NCBI GenBank assembly: GCA_016618085.1
Contig: JABLTG010000024.1
Location: forward strand, 1 to 64,000
Length of the DNA stretch: 64,000 nucleotides
Reading direction: 5' to 3'
Source of the DNA: Neovahlkampfia damariscottae
Lineage: Eukaryota > Heterolobosea > Selenaionea > Neovahlkampfiida > Neovahlkampfiidae
Shown: positions 22,901 to 32,948 of the stretch, one piece after another
Position numbering within the stretch: position 1 is the stretch's first letter
Layout of the letters: every line of letters begins with the position of its first letter
The notes under the pieces: generated by a model
The model's database searches: none
Told to the model about the DNA's origin: nothing
Seen by the model: only the letters and a program-made list of their open reading frames with translations
Made by a program: the position numbers and the translations under genes

Positions 22901-23186
22901 TGATATAATCAAAACTAAACAAGAAATCTGTCCAGATTTATCACCACCTCAACTTGCAAAAATTTTGACCAATTATCAACCAGATGAAATGGATATGGAA
23001 GGAATTTCAAAAGAATTAATCAATGAAATAAGTACAAATGAAGTAAATATAACAGATGAATACAAAAGATATATTCCACAATTGTCAAAATCAATTGAAA
23101 TTCCAAATTGGAGAAAAAATATTGAATTACCAATTGAATGTCAAGAAAGTGAAGATTTTGAATATTTAACTGTTGAAAATGAATAA
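19956..23186 (+). CDS. Myotubularin phosphatase fused to a dilute (DIL, myosin-V cargo-binding) domain
   Basis: Eight exons (19956-20318, 20352-20453, 20488-20996, 21025-21308, 21345-21818, 21858-22369, 22402-22506, 22536-23186) sum to 3,000 nt, 999 residues. N-terminal acidic region, then a PH-GRAM domain (about 55-190; SLPLTKILQID, GFRIISKDYFYYDF), then the myotubularin phosphatase (about 215-600) with YPRCLVVP, RSKGRLPVLSWCHP, RPKVNAVAN and the intact catalytic loop HCSDGWDRTSQ. It should remove the 3-phosphate from PI3P or PI(3,5)P2. The rest (about 650-999) is a DIL domain: VISYLNSKNTQRKQNL, NFFNFKKNLETLLYISYSK, FFSNIFQFMDVYVLNLML, and EICPDLSPPQLAKIL, which parallels the LCPVLSIQQLYRI strand of myosin V. 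No promoter, start or stop separates the halves and all phases agree. Known MTMs carry FYVE, DENN or coiled coils; I know of none with DIL. Confidence 0.85.
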
Positions 23187-23253
23187 TTAAATTAAAATTT
23201 AAATTTTTCAATTTTTTTTAAATTTTATTTCTTTTCCGATTGGTTGTTCGCAA

Positions 23254-24319
23254 ATGAGTGTTCAAAAAAAACCAACATGCTGTTTGGTCATCGGAATGGT
23301 AAAAAGAAACAAAAAGTAAACCATAAATAATTAAAGGCAGGTTCTGGTAAGACTACGCTTATGCAAAGAATCAACGCTCATGTTCATGAAAAAAAAATAC
23401 CAAGTTATATTTTAAATTTAGATCCAGCTGTAAACGAAGTTCCTTATAACGTGAATATTGATATAAGAGATACAGTGAATTATAAAAAAGTGATGAAAGA
23501 ATATAACTTAGGACCAAATGGAGGAATTCTGACCTCTTTGAATTTATTCGCCACTAGATTCGGTAAATTAAAGGAAAATTAAAATTTTATCTGTTCAGAT
23601 CAAGTTATAAACATTATGGAAAAAAAAGATATTGAATATTCATTCATTGATACACCAGTACATTTTTTTTTCATTTTTTATTCATTTTAAAGGGTCAAAT
23701 TGAAATTTTTACATGGTCAGCAAGTGGTCAAATTATATCAGAATCACTTGGATCAACATTTCCAACTTGCATTTTATATGTTATTGATACACCTCGTAAT
23801 ATTTCACCTGTCACTTTCATGTCAAATATGCTTTATGCTTGTTCAATTTTTTACAAATTAAAATTACCAATTATCATTGTTTTAAACAAAAGTGATGTTT
23901 TAAAACCTGATTTTATTTTAAAATGGATGAATGATTTTGAGTTATTTCAAGATGCAGTACAAAATGAAACAAGTTATAGTTCAACATTAGCTGGATCCAT
24001 GAGTCTTGTATTAGATGAATTTTATAAAAATTTAACAGCTGTTGGTGTTTCAGCAATGACAGGGTCTGGTATTGATAAATTATTTGAAACAATAAATGAT
24101 GCAAAAAAAGAATATGAAAAGTAAGAAATATTTGTATTATTCAAATTTTATTAAAGGGATTACTTACCAGAGTTGGAAAAGAAAAAAAAAGAGAGAGAAG
24201 AATTTGATAAAAAGAAAAAAGAAGGTGATTTTGAAAGATTAAAACAAGATATGAAAAAAAAAGAAGATGAAAAAGAAGTTGATGATTTTTTAAATACAAT
24301 AAATAAAACTGATAAATAA
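23254..24319 (+). CDS. GPN1: GPN-loop GTPase 1
   Basis: Five exons (23254-23298, 23337-23562, 23599-23657, 23693-24120, 24157-24319) encode 306 residues. P-loop [10 protein letters not shown], the family-defining GPN triad in [11 protein letters not shown], switch FIDTPGQIEIF, NKSD specificity motif and an acidic/basic helical C-terminus ([18 protein letters not shown]) identify GPN1/XAB1, needed for nuclear import of RNA polymerase II. The first intron splits the codons just before AGSGKT. The CCAAT box is ATTGG at 23239-23243, 11 nt before the ATG. Confidence 0.95.
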
Positions 24320-24466
24320 AAAATATCACTGAGATTTTTGATTGGTTAAAATTATTTTACTTAGTATTATCGACTGATTGGACAACCGTCACTTAAAAAA
24401 CAACTCCTATTGGATGTATTCTCACAATTTAATTGGCTTAAAAATCCTCAATAAAACCAAATTACG

Positions 24467-25982
24467 ATGAGTGGTTAGTGAAAGAAATTTTATTTCTAAA
24501 CTTTTCAGGATCTACTCCAGATTTTAGTGGTTTTTTAAAGAAAAAAGGAGCATTCCCAAATACTTCAATGCAAAGTAAAAAAAAAAAAGAAAGAATTAAA
24601 TATTTTTAAAAAGAAAGATGGTTTGAATTAGTTGGACCACGTTTATTTTATTACAAAACACAAAGTCAAAAAACACCTACAGGTGTTATTCTTATGAAAA
24701 ATTGCAAAATCGAAAAAGATGGAAAGGTGGAAAAAAAGAAAAAAAAAATTAACTTTTTTTTAGAAATCACATGTAATGACAATTGCAGGACCTCATTTAA
24801 AACGAACTTATGAAATTGATTGTGAATCTGAAAAGAATGCTGAATCTTGGATTTCAGCAATTTTAAAACAAACAGAACATAAACAAGCAGTAAGAAAAAA
24901 AAAAGAAAAAATTAATAATTATAAAGAGTATTACAAAAGAAGATAAAGATACTTCGGAATCTAATACAGTTGATATTGCTGGTAAAAAACAACAGGATGT
25001 TTGTTTAGATGACTTTGATTTACTTTGTGTTCTTGGAAGAGGATCATTTGGAAAAGTTATGAAAGTACGAAAAAAAGATACAAAAGAAATATTTGCTATG
25101 AAAATACTTTCCAAAGAAATGCTTATTAAACAAAATATGATTAGTTATACAAAAACTGAAAAAAATATTCTTCAAAGTATTGATCATCCATTTATTGTAT
25201 CTTTGAAATATGCATTTCAAACTGAAGCGAAATTATATTTAGTTTTAACATATTTATCTGGCGGAGAATTATTTTTCCATTTATCCAATGAAGTTAAATT
25301 TACAATTGATAGAACAAGATTTTATGCAGCAGAATTAGTTTTAGCTATTGGACATTTACATTCAATGGATGTTATTTACAGAGATTTAAAACCTGAAAAT
25401 GTTGTTTTGGATTCAGAAGGACATGTTCAAGTTACAGATTTTGGTCTTGCAAAAAAAGATATTAATTCAGAAAATCCAACTTCAACATTTTGTGGTACAC
25501 CAGAATATTTAGCTCCAGAAATTATTAGAGGAAAAGGACATTCAAAACCTGTTGATTGGTGGTCACTTGGAATTCTTATTTATGAAATGCTTGTAGGTTT
25601 ACCACCATTTTATTCAGAAAATATGAATGAAATGTATGAACTTATTTTAAAAGCTCCTCTCAAATTTCCATCTTTTGTACCTTCAGATGCTCAATCTCTT
25701 TTAAAATCTTTACTTGAAAGAGATGAATCAAAAAGACTTGGTTCAGGAAAAGATGATTCAAAAGAAATTCAAAGTCATCCATTCTTTGCTTCAATTGATT
25801 GGGAAAAACTTTATGCAAGAAAAATTACACCACCTTTTGTTCCAGAAACTGGTGATGATGATGATAATGCAAAATACTTTGATAGTGAATTTACTTCTGA
25901 AAGAGTTGTTGATTCATTTGCTGTTAGTGTAAAAGAAGATAAAAATGCTTCATTTGACGGATTTGATTATAATGGAAAATAA
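24467..25982 (+). CDS. PH-domain AGC kinase, PKB/Akt-like
   Basis: Five exons (24467-24473, 24509-24574, 24614-24726, 24764-24889, 24927-25982) encode 455 residues; exon 1 is only 7 nt. Residues 5-115 are a PH domain (SGFLKKKGAF, MQKRWFELVG, final Trp in AESWISAIL). Residues about 150-410 are a complete AGC kinase: LGRGSFGKV, FAMKIL, YRDLKPENVV, TDFGLAK, activation-loop TSTFCGTPEYLAPE with the PDK1-site Thr, and an AGC tail. The hydrophobic motif reads FDGFDY, with Asp where PKB has the phosphorylated Ser/Thr. Predicted to be recruited by PI(3,4,5)P3 or PI(3,4)P2. It sits two genes from a 3-phosphoinositide phosphatase. The third donor (GTGGAA at 24727) is weak, but it keeps the PH fold in frame. 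Confidence 0.92.
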
Positions 25983-26001
25983 ATACTTTTTAAATGATTT
26001 T

Positions 26002-27314
26002 TTATTCAATCATTTCTTCATTTTGTAATTCAAGATTATTTTGATATTGCATTTGTTGTGGAATGTAATTTTGTTGAATTTGAATTTGTTGAGGCATGCA
26101 ATCATTTTGTTGAATTTGAATTTGTTGATTTGAACCAAATGGTGAACTTGACATTGTATTTGATGGTTTGACATCATAATCTTTGACCTCGATAATTTTA
26201 ACTTGCTTTTCAGAATCAACTTCAAAAGCAAATACTTTATGTTCTTCTCCATCTTTTTTTAAAACTCCTTTTGTTTTATAAACTAAATCTCCTTTTACAT
26301 TCATAAAAATGAAATATTCTGAATCAGTTTCAATACCAGGATGATTTCGATAAAACACAGCAGTAATTAAGTATTTCCCAGGTACAATATGTGGCCAATA
26401 AATATGTTCAACAGGTGTACTTGATGTTTCATTTGGATTCTTTGAATTTGGTGTAACATTCATATCAAAATCTAAATATCCTTTACAATTTGAACATTTT
26501 TTGTTGCTATAAAAAATATGTGAACCACATCTACAATTACAATGAAGATCTAAATCATTCAAATTCTTCCAAGAAAATCCAACTTCAATATCACCCCCTG
26601 TACATGTTTCATTCAAATCAAATTTATGTTCCATAAACATTCTTTGATATTCTTCATTTGATGTTAACTGAGCTGTTTGTTGATTCCTAAAATTTGAGAT
26701 TTCAAGATTTCCACCCCAATCTAAACATTGTTGCATGATTACATCATTACCTTGTACTTCTGAATTGTAAGTTAAAAGATGTAAACATGTATTTCCTTCT
26801 GCATCTTGAACATTTGGATTTGATCCTTTTTCTAACAAATAATTGGTCAATTCTGTATTGGTTTCTTTCTTTGAGCAAGCGATATGGAGAACTGTTTGTT
26901 TGTTTTTATTTTGTGCGTTGATGTCTGCAATGTACTTGAATTCTGCATCAAAAAATATTTTTATGACTTCAAAAGCATCTTTTCTTTCAATTGCATAGTG
27001 CAATGGATAATTTCCTTCTTTGTCTTTTTTATCTGGAAATGCTCCGTCTTTGTAAAAAATGAGTCAAAAGTTTTTTTTTTTTTACCTTTCAAAATAGAGT
27101 AGATAAATTTTGGTGCTTTGTTTTTTACTGCATCAAATAGAATTTCAATCATTTCTTCTTCTTCTTTAGTGAAGGTTTTTTCTACAATAATTTGTTTTTG
27201 TTTTGAGACTTTGTTGTTCCAATCACTTTGTACAACATTGTTTGTTTGCATCAATTCTCTTCTTTCCATTCTTTTGGAATAACCTTTGCTTTCATAGTTG
27301 ACATACTCACTCAT
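26002..27314 (-). CDS. Ankyrin-repeat protein with a YfaP/DUF2135-like beta domain
   Basis: Two exons (27314-27086, 27047-26002) encode about 424 residues. A charged N-terminus is followed by four to five ankyrin repeats (about 75-215; EGNYPLHYAIERKD, NKQTVLHIACSKKE, EGNTCLHLLTYN). Residues about 225-350 look like the bacterial YfaP/DUF2135 beta-sandwich: DIEVGFSWKNLNDLDLHC, GYLDFDMNVTPNS, VEHIYWPHIVPGKYLITA. An unusual cysteine cluster inside it (CNCRCGSHIF, KKCSNCKG) could bind a metal. The C-terminus is Gln-rich with imperfect repeats of QIQIQQN. The start follows a CCAAT-type box at about 27345. Function unknown; probably a scaffold. Convergent with the kinase gene, 19 bp apart. Confidence 0.7.
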
Positions 27315-27484
27315 CTTTGTATTTTATTTTTAGATGATAATTGACCAATCAATTCTCTTTTATAACTTCCGAATCTATTTTTAATTTCTAACGTAAATTA
27401 CTTTCTTTGAAATTAACAAGATTATTTAATATTTGTGACAAAAATGTAAGAATCATTTCCTCCAATCATTTTCTTTATTAACAA

Positions 27485-28540
27485 ATGAACAATAGTCAAC
27501 TTGAACAAGAAGCAGATGGACAAATAATGAATCTTATGAATCAGTTGAATTCATTCCGAGATCAAGTTTCTAGACTCAGACAAACTTCAACAGATTCAGA
27601 ACATAGTCATAATAACACAACTGAAGGCTCATCACCCACAACAGGTGAAAATCCACAACAAACCATACGAATCAATATACAAGATATTTTACCACTACTT
27701 TGTAAAGTAATACCGTTTGTTATTATACCTTCAACAATTTTTTTATATTACCATTATGTTGGATTTTTTATTTTTTTAATGTGTTTGGGTTCAACATTAC
27801 AGACAGATGTAAAATTAAGGGAACAAGTATCACTAAGAGAAAATAGAAATGAACAAAAACTTTTAATGATTATATTTCTTTCATTGATTCATTTAGCTGT
27901 TGTTTTTTATTTTCAACCTTTTTATACACTTTCACAGTTTTTTATTTATCAAAATGATCAAAATTATGATTTTTTTATGAGTATTTATTTTTGTTTAATC
28001 GTTGATTTTATTGTTAAAATCTCAAGTATGGCTTTTAAAGGACTTTTAATTTTGATTTTTGGAAAATTTCATGAATATCATCAAGGAAGAATTTATCATT
28101 TTGTTGAATTGATTTCAATCATTTATAGGAGTACTTTGGCTATTGGAATATGGATTCCATATTTTTCAAAAAGTTTTGGTAAACAATTCATCATTTCCTA
28201 TTCATTGATTATTTTATACTTGAGTTTTAAAATCTTCAATATTGGAAATCGTATAAAAAATCTATTTCAATTTTTAACAACTATCATTTCTGGAAAACCA
28301 AAATATGGAAGAATTGCAAGTGAATCTGAAGTTTTAGAGAATGGAAATTGTTGTTCAATTTGTCAAGATGAATTTGTGAATCCAATTGTTTTAGATTGTG
28401 AACATATATTTTGTAATTCATGTATTACAGAATGGTTTCAACAGGAAAAAACATGTCCAATTTGTAGAAAGACAGCTGAAGGAAGAGGTGAAGAAAAATA
28501 TGTTGATGGATCAAGTGAAATAAGTTTAATGATATTTTAA
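27485..28540 (+). CDS. RNFT-type RING finger transmembrane E3 ligase
   Basis: A single exon of 351 residues. A polar Ser/Thr/Asn-rich N-terminal 60 residues is followed by about six hydrophobic segments (about 65-275), then a C-terminal C3HC4 RING finger: CCSICQDEF, CEHIFCNSCITEWF, CPICRKT. This order and the RING sequence match RNFT1/RNFT2 (TMEM118) ER ubiquitin ligases. Likely an ER-membrane E3 for quality control or autophagy. A CCAAT box lies at about 27467, 14 nt before the ATG. Confidence 0.85.
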   Translation: MNNSQLEQEADGQIMNLMNQLNSFRDQVSRLRQTSTDSEHSHNNTTEGSSPTTGENPQQTIRINIQDILPLLCKVIPFVIIPSTIFLYYHYVGFFIFLMCLGSTLQTDVKLREQVSLRENRNEQKLLMIIFLSLIHLAVVFYFQPFYTLSQFFIYQNDQNYDFFMSIYFCLIVDFIVKISSMAFKGLLILIFGKFHEYHQGRIYHFVELISIIYRSTLAIGIWIPYFSKSFGKQFIISYSLIILYLSFKIFNIGNRIKNLFQFLTTIISGKPKYGRIASESEVLENGNCCSICQDEFVNPIVLDCEHIFCNSCITEWFQQEKTCPICRKTAEGRGEEKYVDGSSEISLMIF

Positions 28541-28725
28541 AGTCTTCTTTGTTTCATAATATTCTCAAATAAATCTGGTTTTTGTACAATTTTTGGAGTA
28601 TTTGCGAATTGTAGTAAATTATTTTGTCTCTTTTGTTGTGATTAAACCCAATAAATGTGAATATATTTTCTTGATGGTACAACAAGAACAACCAATTACA
28701 TTATCCCAAACTCAAAAGAAAAAAA

Positions 28726-28938
28726 ATGAAAGAAGAAAAAGAAAAAATTTCTGAATCTTTTGAAGAATCAGAAACAGAAAATACAACGATCAAATTATTC
28801 AAAGATTCATTATTTGAAACATTAAACAATACTTCCAATTTAACAATTCTTTCAATATCTTCAAATCAATCACTTGAAAGAACAGAACATGAGATAATGA
28901 GAAAATTATCAAATATACCTGTAATTATAAAAAAATAA
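28726..28938 (+). CDS. Small unrecognised acidic protein
   Basis: A 70-residue open frame, rich in Glu, Ser, Thr and Asn, predicted largely helical (FEESETENTTIKLFKDSLFE, then ERTEHEIMRKLSN). The start follows a CCAAT box at 28693-28697 by about 30 nt, the same arrangement as recognised genes, and the stop lies 3 bp from the convergent SPFH gene stop; both support a real gene. An out-of-frame ATG at 28673 gives only 26 codons. A small subunit of a coiled-coil complex is possible. No function assigned. The rest of the gap from 28541 is the RNFT 3' flank with nothing else seen. Confidence 0.45.
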   Translation: MKEEKEKISESFEESETENTTIKLFKDSLFETLNNTSNLTILSISSNQSLERTEHEIMRKLSNIPVIIKK

Positions 28939-28941
28939 AAT

Positions 28942-30340
28942 TTATTGAATTTGTTTCATCATTAAAGCATTTGGTTTCATACCAGAAGCTACTAATTGTG
29001 ATAATTTATCATCAGAAGAACTACCTGAAATTACTAAATTTGGATTTTCTGATAAAGAATTTAAAACAGAAAGTTGAGCTCTTTTAATAATATCTTCTCT
29101 TTTTGCCTTTAATTTATCTTTACTTTTTTGTTCTGCTTCTGAAATCTTTGTTAATGCTTTTGCTTTTGAATCTGAAACATTTAAAGTAATTTCTGAACGT
29201 TTAATTTCATTATATTTAATTTCATTAGCTTTAATAACATTTGATTCTTGTTTTCCTTTTGCAATTGTAATTTGATAATCTCTAATTTTTTTTCCTTCTA
29301 ATTTTGCAGCTTCTAATTTGGCTTTTGATGAAATAACTAAAGCTTCTGCAGTTTGTTTTGATTGAATTTCTGAACATGATTTTTGAGCTAATGATTCAAT
29401 TTCTGATGTTTCTTTTTGTATCATATTCATAAGTTTTTTCATTTCTGTGTCATAAGCAAATCTTTGATTATTGTGTTTCAAATTTTCTAATGTCCTAATT
29501 TCTTCATATTCAATTTTTTTTTCATTGAATTCATGTTCACGATTATGTGCTTTCATTGAACTTGCATATCCTGTTTTTTCAGCCATTGAAGTTTTTAAAT
29601 CCTTTTTTTGTGTTAAATTTTTTTTCATTTTCTTTACCTCAGGTAAGTAAATATCAGTTACTGTTATATCTGCACATATAACACCAAATTGTTCAAGCTT
29701 TTCATTTAAAGTTCTAACCATATCTTCAATACCCATTCCTCTAATATCATAAGCTTCATAATAAGTAAGTGTTCTTGCAAGACTTCTGATAGCTTCTTCA
29801 ACAAATGAAGCTACAATACGTTGTAATTTATAAGGACCAACATTAACATAAAACTTATATGGATCTTCAATGTGAATTAAAATAATGACATCAACTTGAA
29901 TCAAAACCTAAAAAATAAAAAATAAAACTCATCAAACATTATCTAAAGTTGGACATAATTTAATAGGTACATCAACTGGTATAAAGTTTGAAGTAATAAC
30001 ACATTCAATATGTCTCCAAAATGGTAAAAACATTAATCCAGGAGTGGCTATCAAAATAGTAAAAAAATAAAAAAAAAAACCTGGTTTTGGATTGATTACA
30101 CCCCAATTTGAAACTAGTACATATACTCCAGCTGGTATAGATGCCCATAAATGAGCTCTATTTATTGTTAAAATAACTGGTTGTTCTCCTTTGAAAATGT
30201 AAATTATTGTTTTTCAAACCTGGCACTAAATTGTCAAATACACGTTGGTCAGAAAAGTATGAACTTGTTCTTTCAACTGAGCTAATTGTACAAGTGGTTA
30301 AAGTGGTTTCAACCACACCTCCATGATCATCATAAACCAT
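28942..30340 (-). CDS. SPFH/Band-7 domain protein (flotillin/stomatin-like)
   Basis: Five exons (30340-30220, 30188-30081, 30047-29938, 29907-29638, 29601-28942) encode 422 residues. Residues about 45-205 form an SPFH domain: IPAGVYVLVSNWGVINPKP, FWRHIECVITSNFIPVDV, VDVIILIHIEDPYKFYVNVG, LARTLTYYEAYDIRG, LEQFGVICADITVTDIYLP. A long Lys/Glu/Ala coiled coil follows (about 210-390), as in flotillins and prohibitin-like proteins. There is no clear N-terminal membrane helix, so membrane association may be peripheral. The intron at 29637-29602 is 36 nt, stop-free and in frame, so its retention would add 12 residues. The CCAAT-type box is at 30376-30380. Exact subfamily unresolved. Confidence 0.8.
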
Positions 30341-30612
30341 TTCCTTCAACTATAACTCAACGTTCTAATGTCTAAACCAATGAAAATAGAGTTCATATAA
30401 CAACAAGTGTTGACAGCTTTATTTCAGAACAATTAAATATTTTATTTACAAGATTATTTCTCTTCTATCAAAAAAAACAACAACAAAAAATAATTTTCCA
30501 TCAAAAAATCTTGAATTGTTTGATGATCATTCTGACCATAAAGTGAGACCAGCAGTTAAGATTGAAATTTCAACTTTAAAAATTATTAATTTGTCTTGTT
30601 CTTTTTTGATTT

Positions 30613-31056
30613 TTATTTATCTCTCATATCACCAGGTAATAAAGTCATGTTGTCTTTTTTTTTTTCCATGTCAAGACTTAAAATATCTTCTTTGGAAACA
30701 TTTAAAGTTGAATATTGAAAAGTGGTCATTAAATCATCAGCAGACATACCACCTTGATATCTCCAAATATAAGGACCCATTTGATGTATTGGATCATGTA
30801 AAGCTGGTCTTTGAATATCAGGATATTTACCAGGTTGATCTAACCACTTCTTTTCAATTTTTGTTCTTTCAAAATAGGCATGAATTAGAGGTATTGCAAT
30901 TGAGAAACCAATAACATAAGGTACTGGATGTAATTTGTATTGTAAGTTTCTTCTGATATACTTGTCTCTTTTTACTGAATGATACTCCAATAATTCTTGG
31001 TAGAAAACGTATTTGAAGCGGAAAAAGTACAACAGTCTTCTTTTGTTAAAAACCAT
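30613..31056 (-). CDS. Unrecognised single-span protein, possibly mitochondrial
   Basis: A 147-residue open frame with ATG at 31056, four bases from an ATTGG box. The N-terminus is basic and aromatic (NKRRLLYFFRFKYVFYQELL), one hydrophobic helix lies near residues 48-66 (YVIGFSIAIPLIHAYF), and the rest is polar with a Pro/His/Trp-containing stretch (LHDPIHQMGPYIWRYQGG). This shape is common for accessory subunits of respiratory complexes, but I recognise no family. A weak donor near the end (about 30628) could join it to a short alternative C-terminus; I kept the simple reading. The 270-bp gap to the SPFH start holds only AT-rich sequence. Confidence 0.5.
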   Translation of the reverse strand: MVFNKRRLLYFFRFKYVFYQELLEYHSVKRDKYIRRNLQYKLHPVPYVIGFSIAIPLIHAYFERTKIEKKWLDQPGKYPDIQRPALHDPIHQMGPYIWRYQGGMSADDLMTTFQYSTLNVSKEDILSLDMEKKKDNMTLLPGDMRDK

Positions 31057-31162
31057 TTGACCAATAAAAAACAGTTTGAATAGAACTGATTTTATTTTTA
31101 ATTTTTCTTAAATATTTTATTCCAAAATTTGAATTTGTACTGTGGATATTCTCATCCAATCA
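31057..31162. promoter_or_regulatory. 106-bp divergent promoter with CCAAT boxes abutting both start codons
   Basis: CCAAT at 31061-31065 lies 4 bases from the minus-strand ATG (31056), and CCAAT at 31156-31160 lies 2 bases from the PPIL4 ATG (31163). No other gene fits between them. It is the clearest example of a CCAAT box so close to the start codon that little or no 5' leader can follow it. Confidence 0.5.
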
Positions 31163-32557
31163 ATGTCAGTTTATATTCAAACAACAGTGGGTGATTTTGT
31201 AGTCGATTTATTTTTCGAAAAATGCCCAAAAGCATGTGAAAACTTTATAAACTTATGTAAAATCAAATACTACAATAACTGTTTATTTTTTAATGTCCAA
31301 AAAGATTTTTTGGCTCAGTAAATTAAAAAAAAAATTAAATAAAAAAAAACCAAACAGAACAGGAGATCCAACAAACACAGGAACAAAAGGAACAAGTATA
31401 TTTGGGTAATTCATAAAAAAAAAAAAAATCTCATCAAAAAAAAAAATAGTTTATTGGATGGAAAACCAAAGGGTTATTTCAAAGATGAATTTCACAAAGA
31501 TTTAAAACATAACAAAATGGGTTTATTGTCATACTCAAACACAGGAAAACATACTAATACATCACAATTCTTTGTTACTTTAACCAACAAACATTTGGAT
31601 CATTTAGATTCTAAAAATACTTTATTTGGTGAAGTAGTTGAAGGTTTAGATATCATTTCAAAATTTAATGATATTTTCACAAATGAAAATGGTAAACCTT
31701 TTCAAGAAGTTCGTATTTACCATACTATCATTTTAATTGATCCATTTGAACATCAATTAAAAGGTGTTGAAAATTTAATTCCACCAAATTCACCAGAACC
31801 AATTCAAGATAAATATTTAATTGATGCAAATATTAATATTGAAAATGAATCAATGGAAAAATATGAAAATGTTGAAGAGAAAAATAAAAGAGAACTTGAA
31901 TCAAGAGCAGTTATGTTGGAAATTGCTGGTGATTTGCCAGATTCTGATTTGAAACCACCAGATACAACATTATTTGTGTGTAAATTAAATCCAATAACAA
32001 CTGAAGATGGACTTGATATCATTTTTGGTCGATTTGGTGAAATTAAAGAGTAATTTCATTTCATTGGATAATTTTAACATAAAAATAGGATTGAAATTAT
32101 ACGTGATAGAGAAACAAATAGGAGTTTAGGATTTGCCTTTATAGATTTTGAAAATAAGTCATCTTGTGAAATGGCATATTTAAAAACGGAAAATATAATT
32201 ATTGATGATAGAAGAATTCATGTTGATTTCTCACAATCTGTTGCAAAATTATGGAATAAAAAAAATAGAGATTCAAAAAGACACAAAAAAAAGTATAATG
32301 ACAAGGATTATAAAAAAAGAAAATATGAAAATGATGATAAATACAATGATGATAGAGATTATAAATCAAAACGATATAAAGATGATAGAAAATACAAAGA
32401 TGATGATTATAAGAGAAGTAAAAAATATGAATATGATGATGAAAGAAAAAAAAGAAGAGATGATGAACAGGATTATAGAAGAAATGATGATCGAGATTAT
32501 GAAAGAAGAAGAAGAAGAGATGAATATGATTATGAAAGAAGAAGAAATTATTATTAA
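31163..32557 (+). CDS. PPIL4: Peptidyl-prolyl isomerase-like 4 (cyclophilin + RRM, spliceosomal)
   Basis: Four exons (31163-31317, 31358-31405, 31450-32049, 32089-32557) encode 423 residues. The cyclophilin domain (1-165) has [29 protein letters not shown] and NTSQFFVTL. The active-site Arg of classical cyclophilins is replaced by Asn (FFNVQ), as also in animal PPIL4. An RRM follows (about 235-315; [20 protein letters not shown]), then a charged tail of about 90 residues rich in DY, RK and RD dipeptides. This matches PPIL4/AtCYP59/KIN241-type cyclophilins of the spliceosome. Its TAA overlaps the TTA complement of the opposing gene's stop. Confidence 0.93.
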
Positions 32558-32859
32558 ACTTTTAAAAACATTGTTGTTAAACCTGAAATTAAAAACAACA
32601 AATTTGCAAAATCTTTTTCTTTTCGATATCTTAAACCTCCATATAAAGTTAATGAAGTTGATGAATATCTTAATAAGGATTTTCCTAATATTTTATCTTG
32701 TTTAATTGTATAATAAGTTGAAATTCCGAAAAATATTGTCAAAATGAAACCAAATAAAAAAAAAATTTTTTCTTTTTTTTTGAAATAATCAAACAAGATG
32801 GAGACTATCATAATGAAGCACAATGATATTCTGATTAAATTTTCTGTTCCAATATCCAT
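32554..32859 (-). CDS. Small four-span membrane protein, unrecognised
   Basis: A 101-residue single-exon gene. Four short hydrophobic segments can be drawn ([55 protein letters not shown]) separated by Lys-rich loops. The pattern resembles small TMEM14-type proteins, without a firm motif. A CCAAT box on its strand lies at about 32918, some 60 nt upstream of the ATG. Its stop codon (32556-32554) interlocks with that of PPIL4 on the other strand. Confidence 0.5.
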   Translation of the reverse strand: MDIGTENLIRISLCFIMIVSILFDYFKKKEKIFFLFGFILTIFFGISTYYTIKQDKILGKSLLRYSSTSLTLYGGLRYRKEKDFANLLFLISGLTTMFLKV

Positions 32860-32948
32860 TTTGGTGATATAGCACAGTTCGAAATATGGTATGTGTTAGT
32901 TATGTGAAAAAGAAATATGATTGGAGAATTATCAAAAATTAAATTTTA

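Noticed and set aside
28673-28753. ATG at 28673 with a 26-codon frame
   Set aside because: Very short, with no donor site to join the longer frame; the 28726 start fits the CCAAT spacing.
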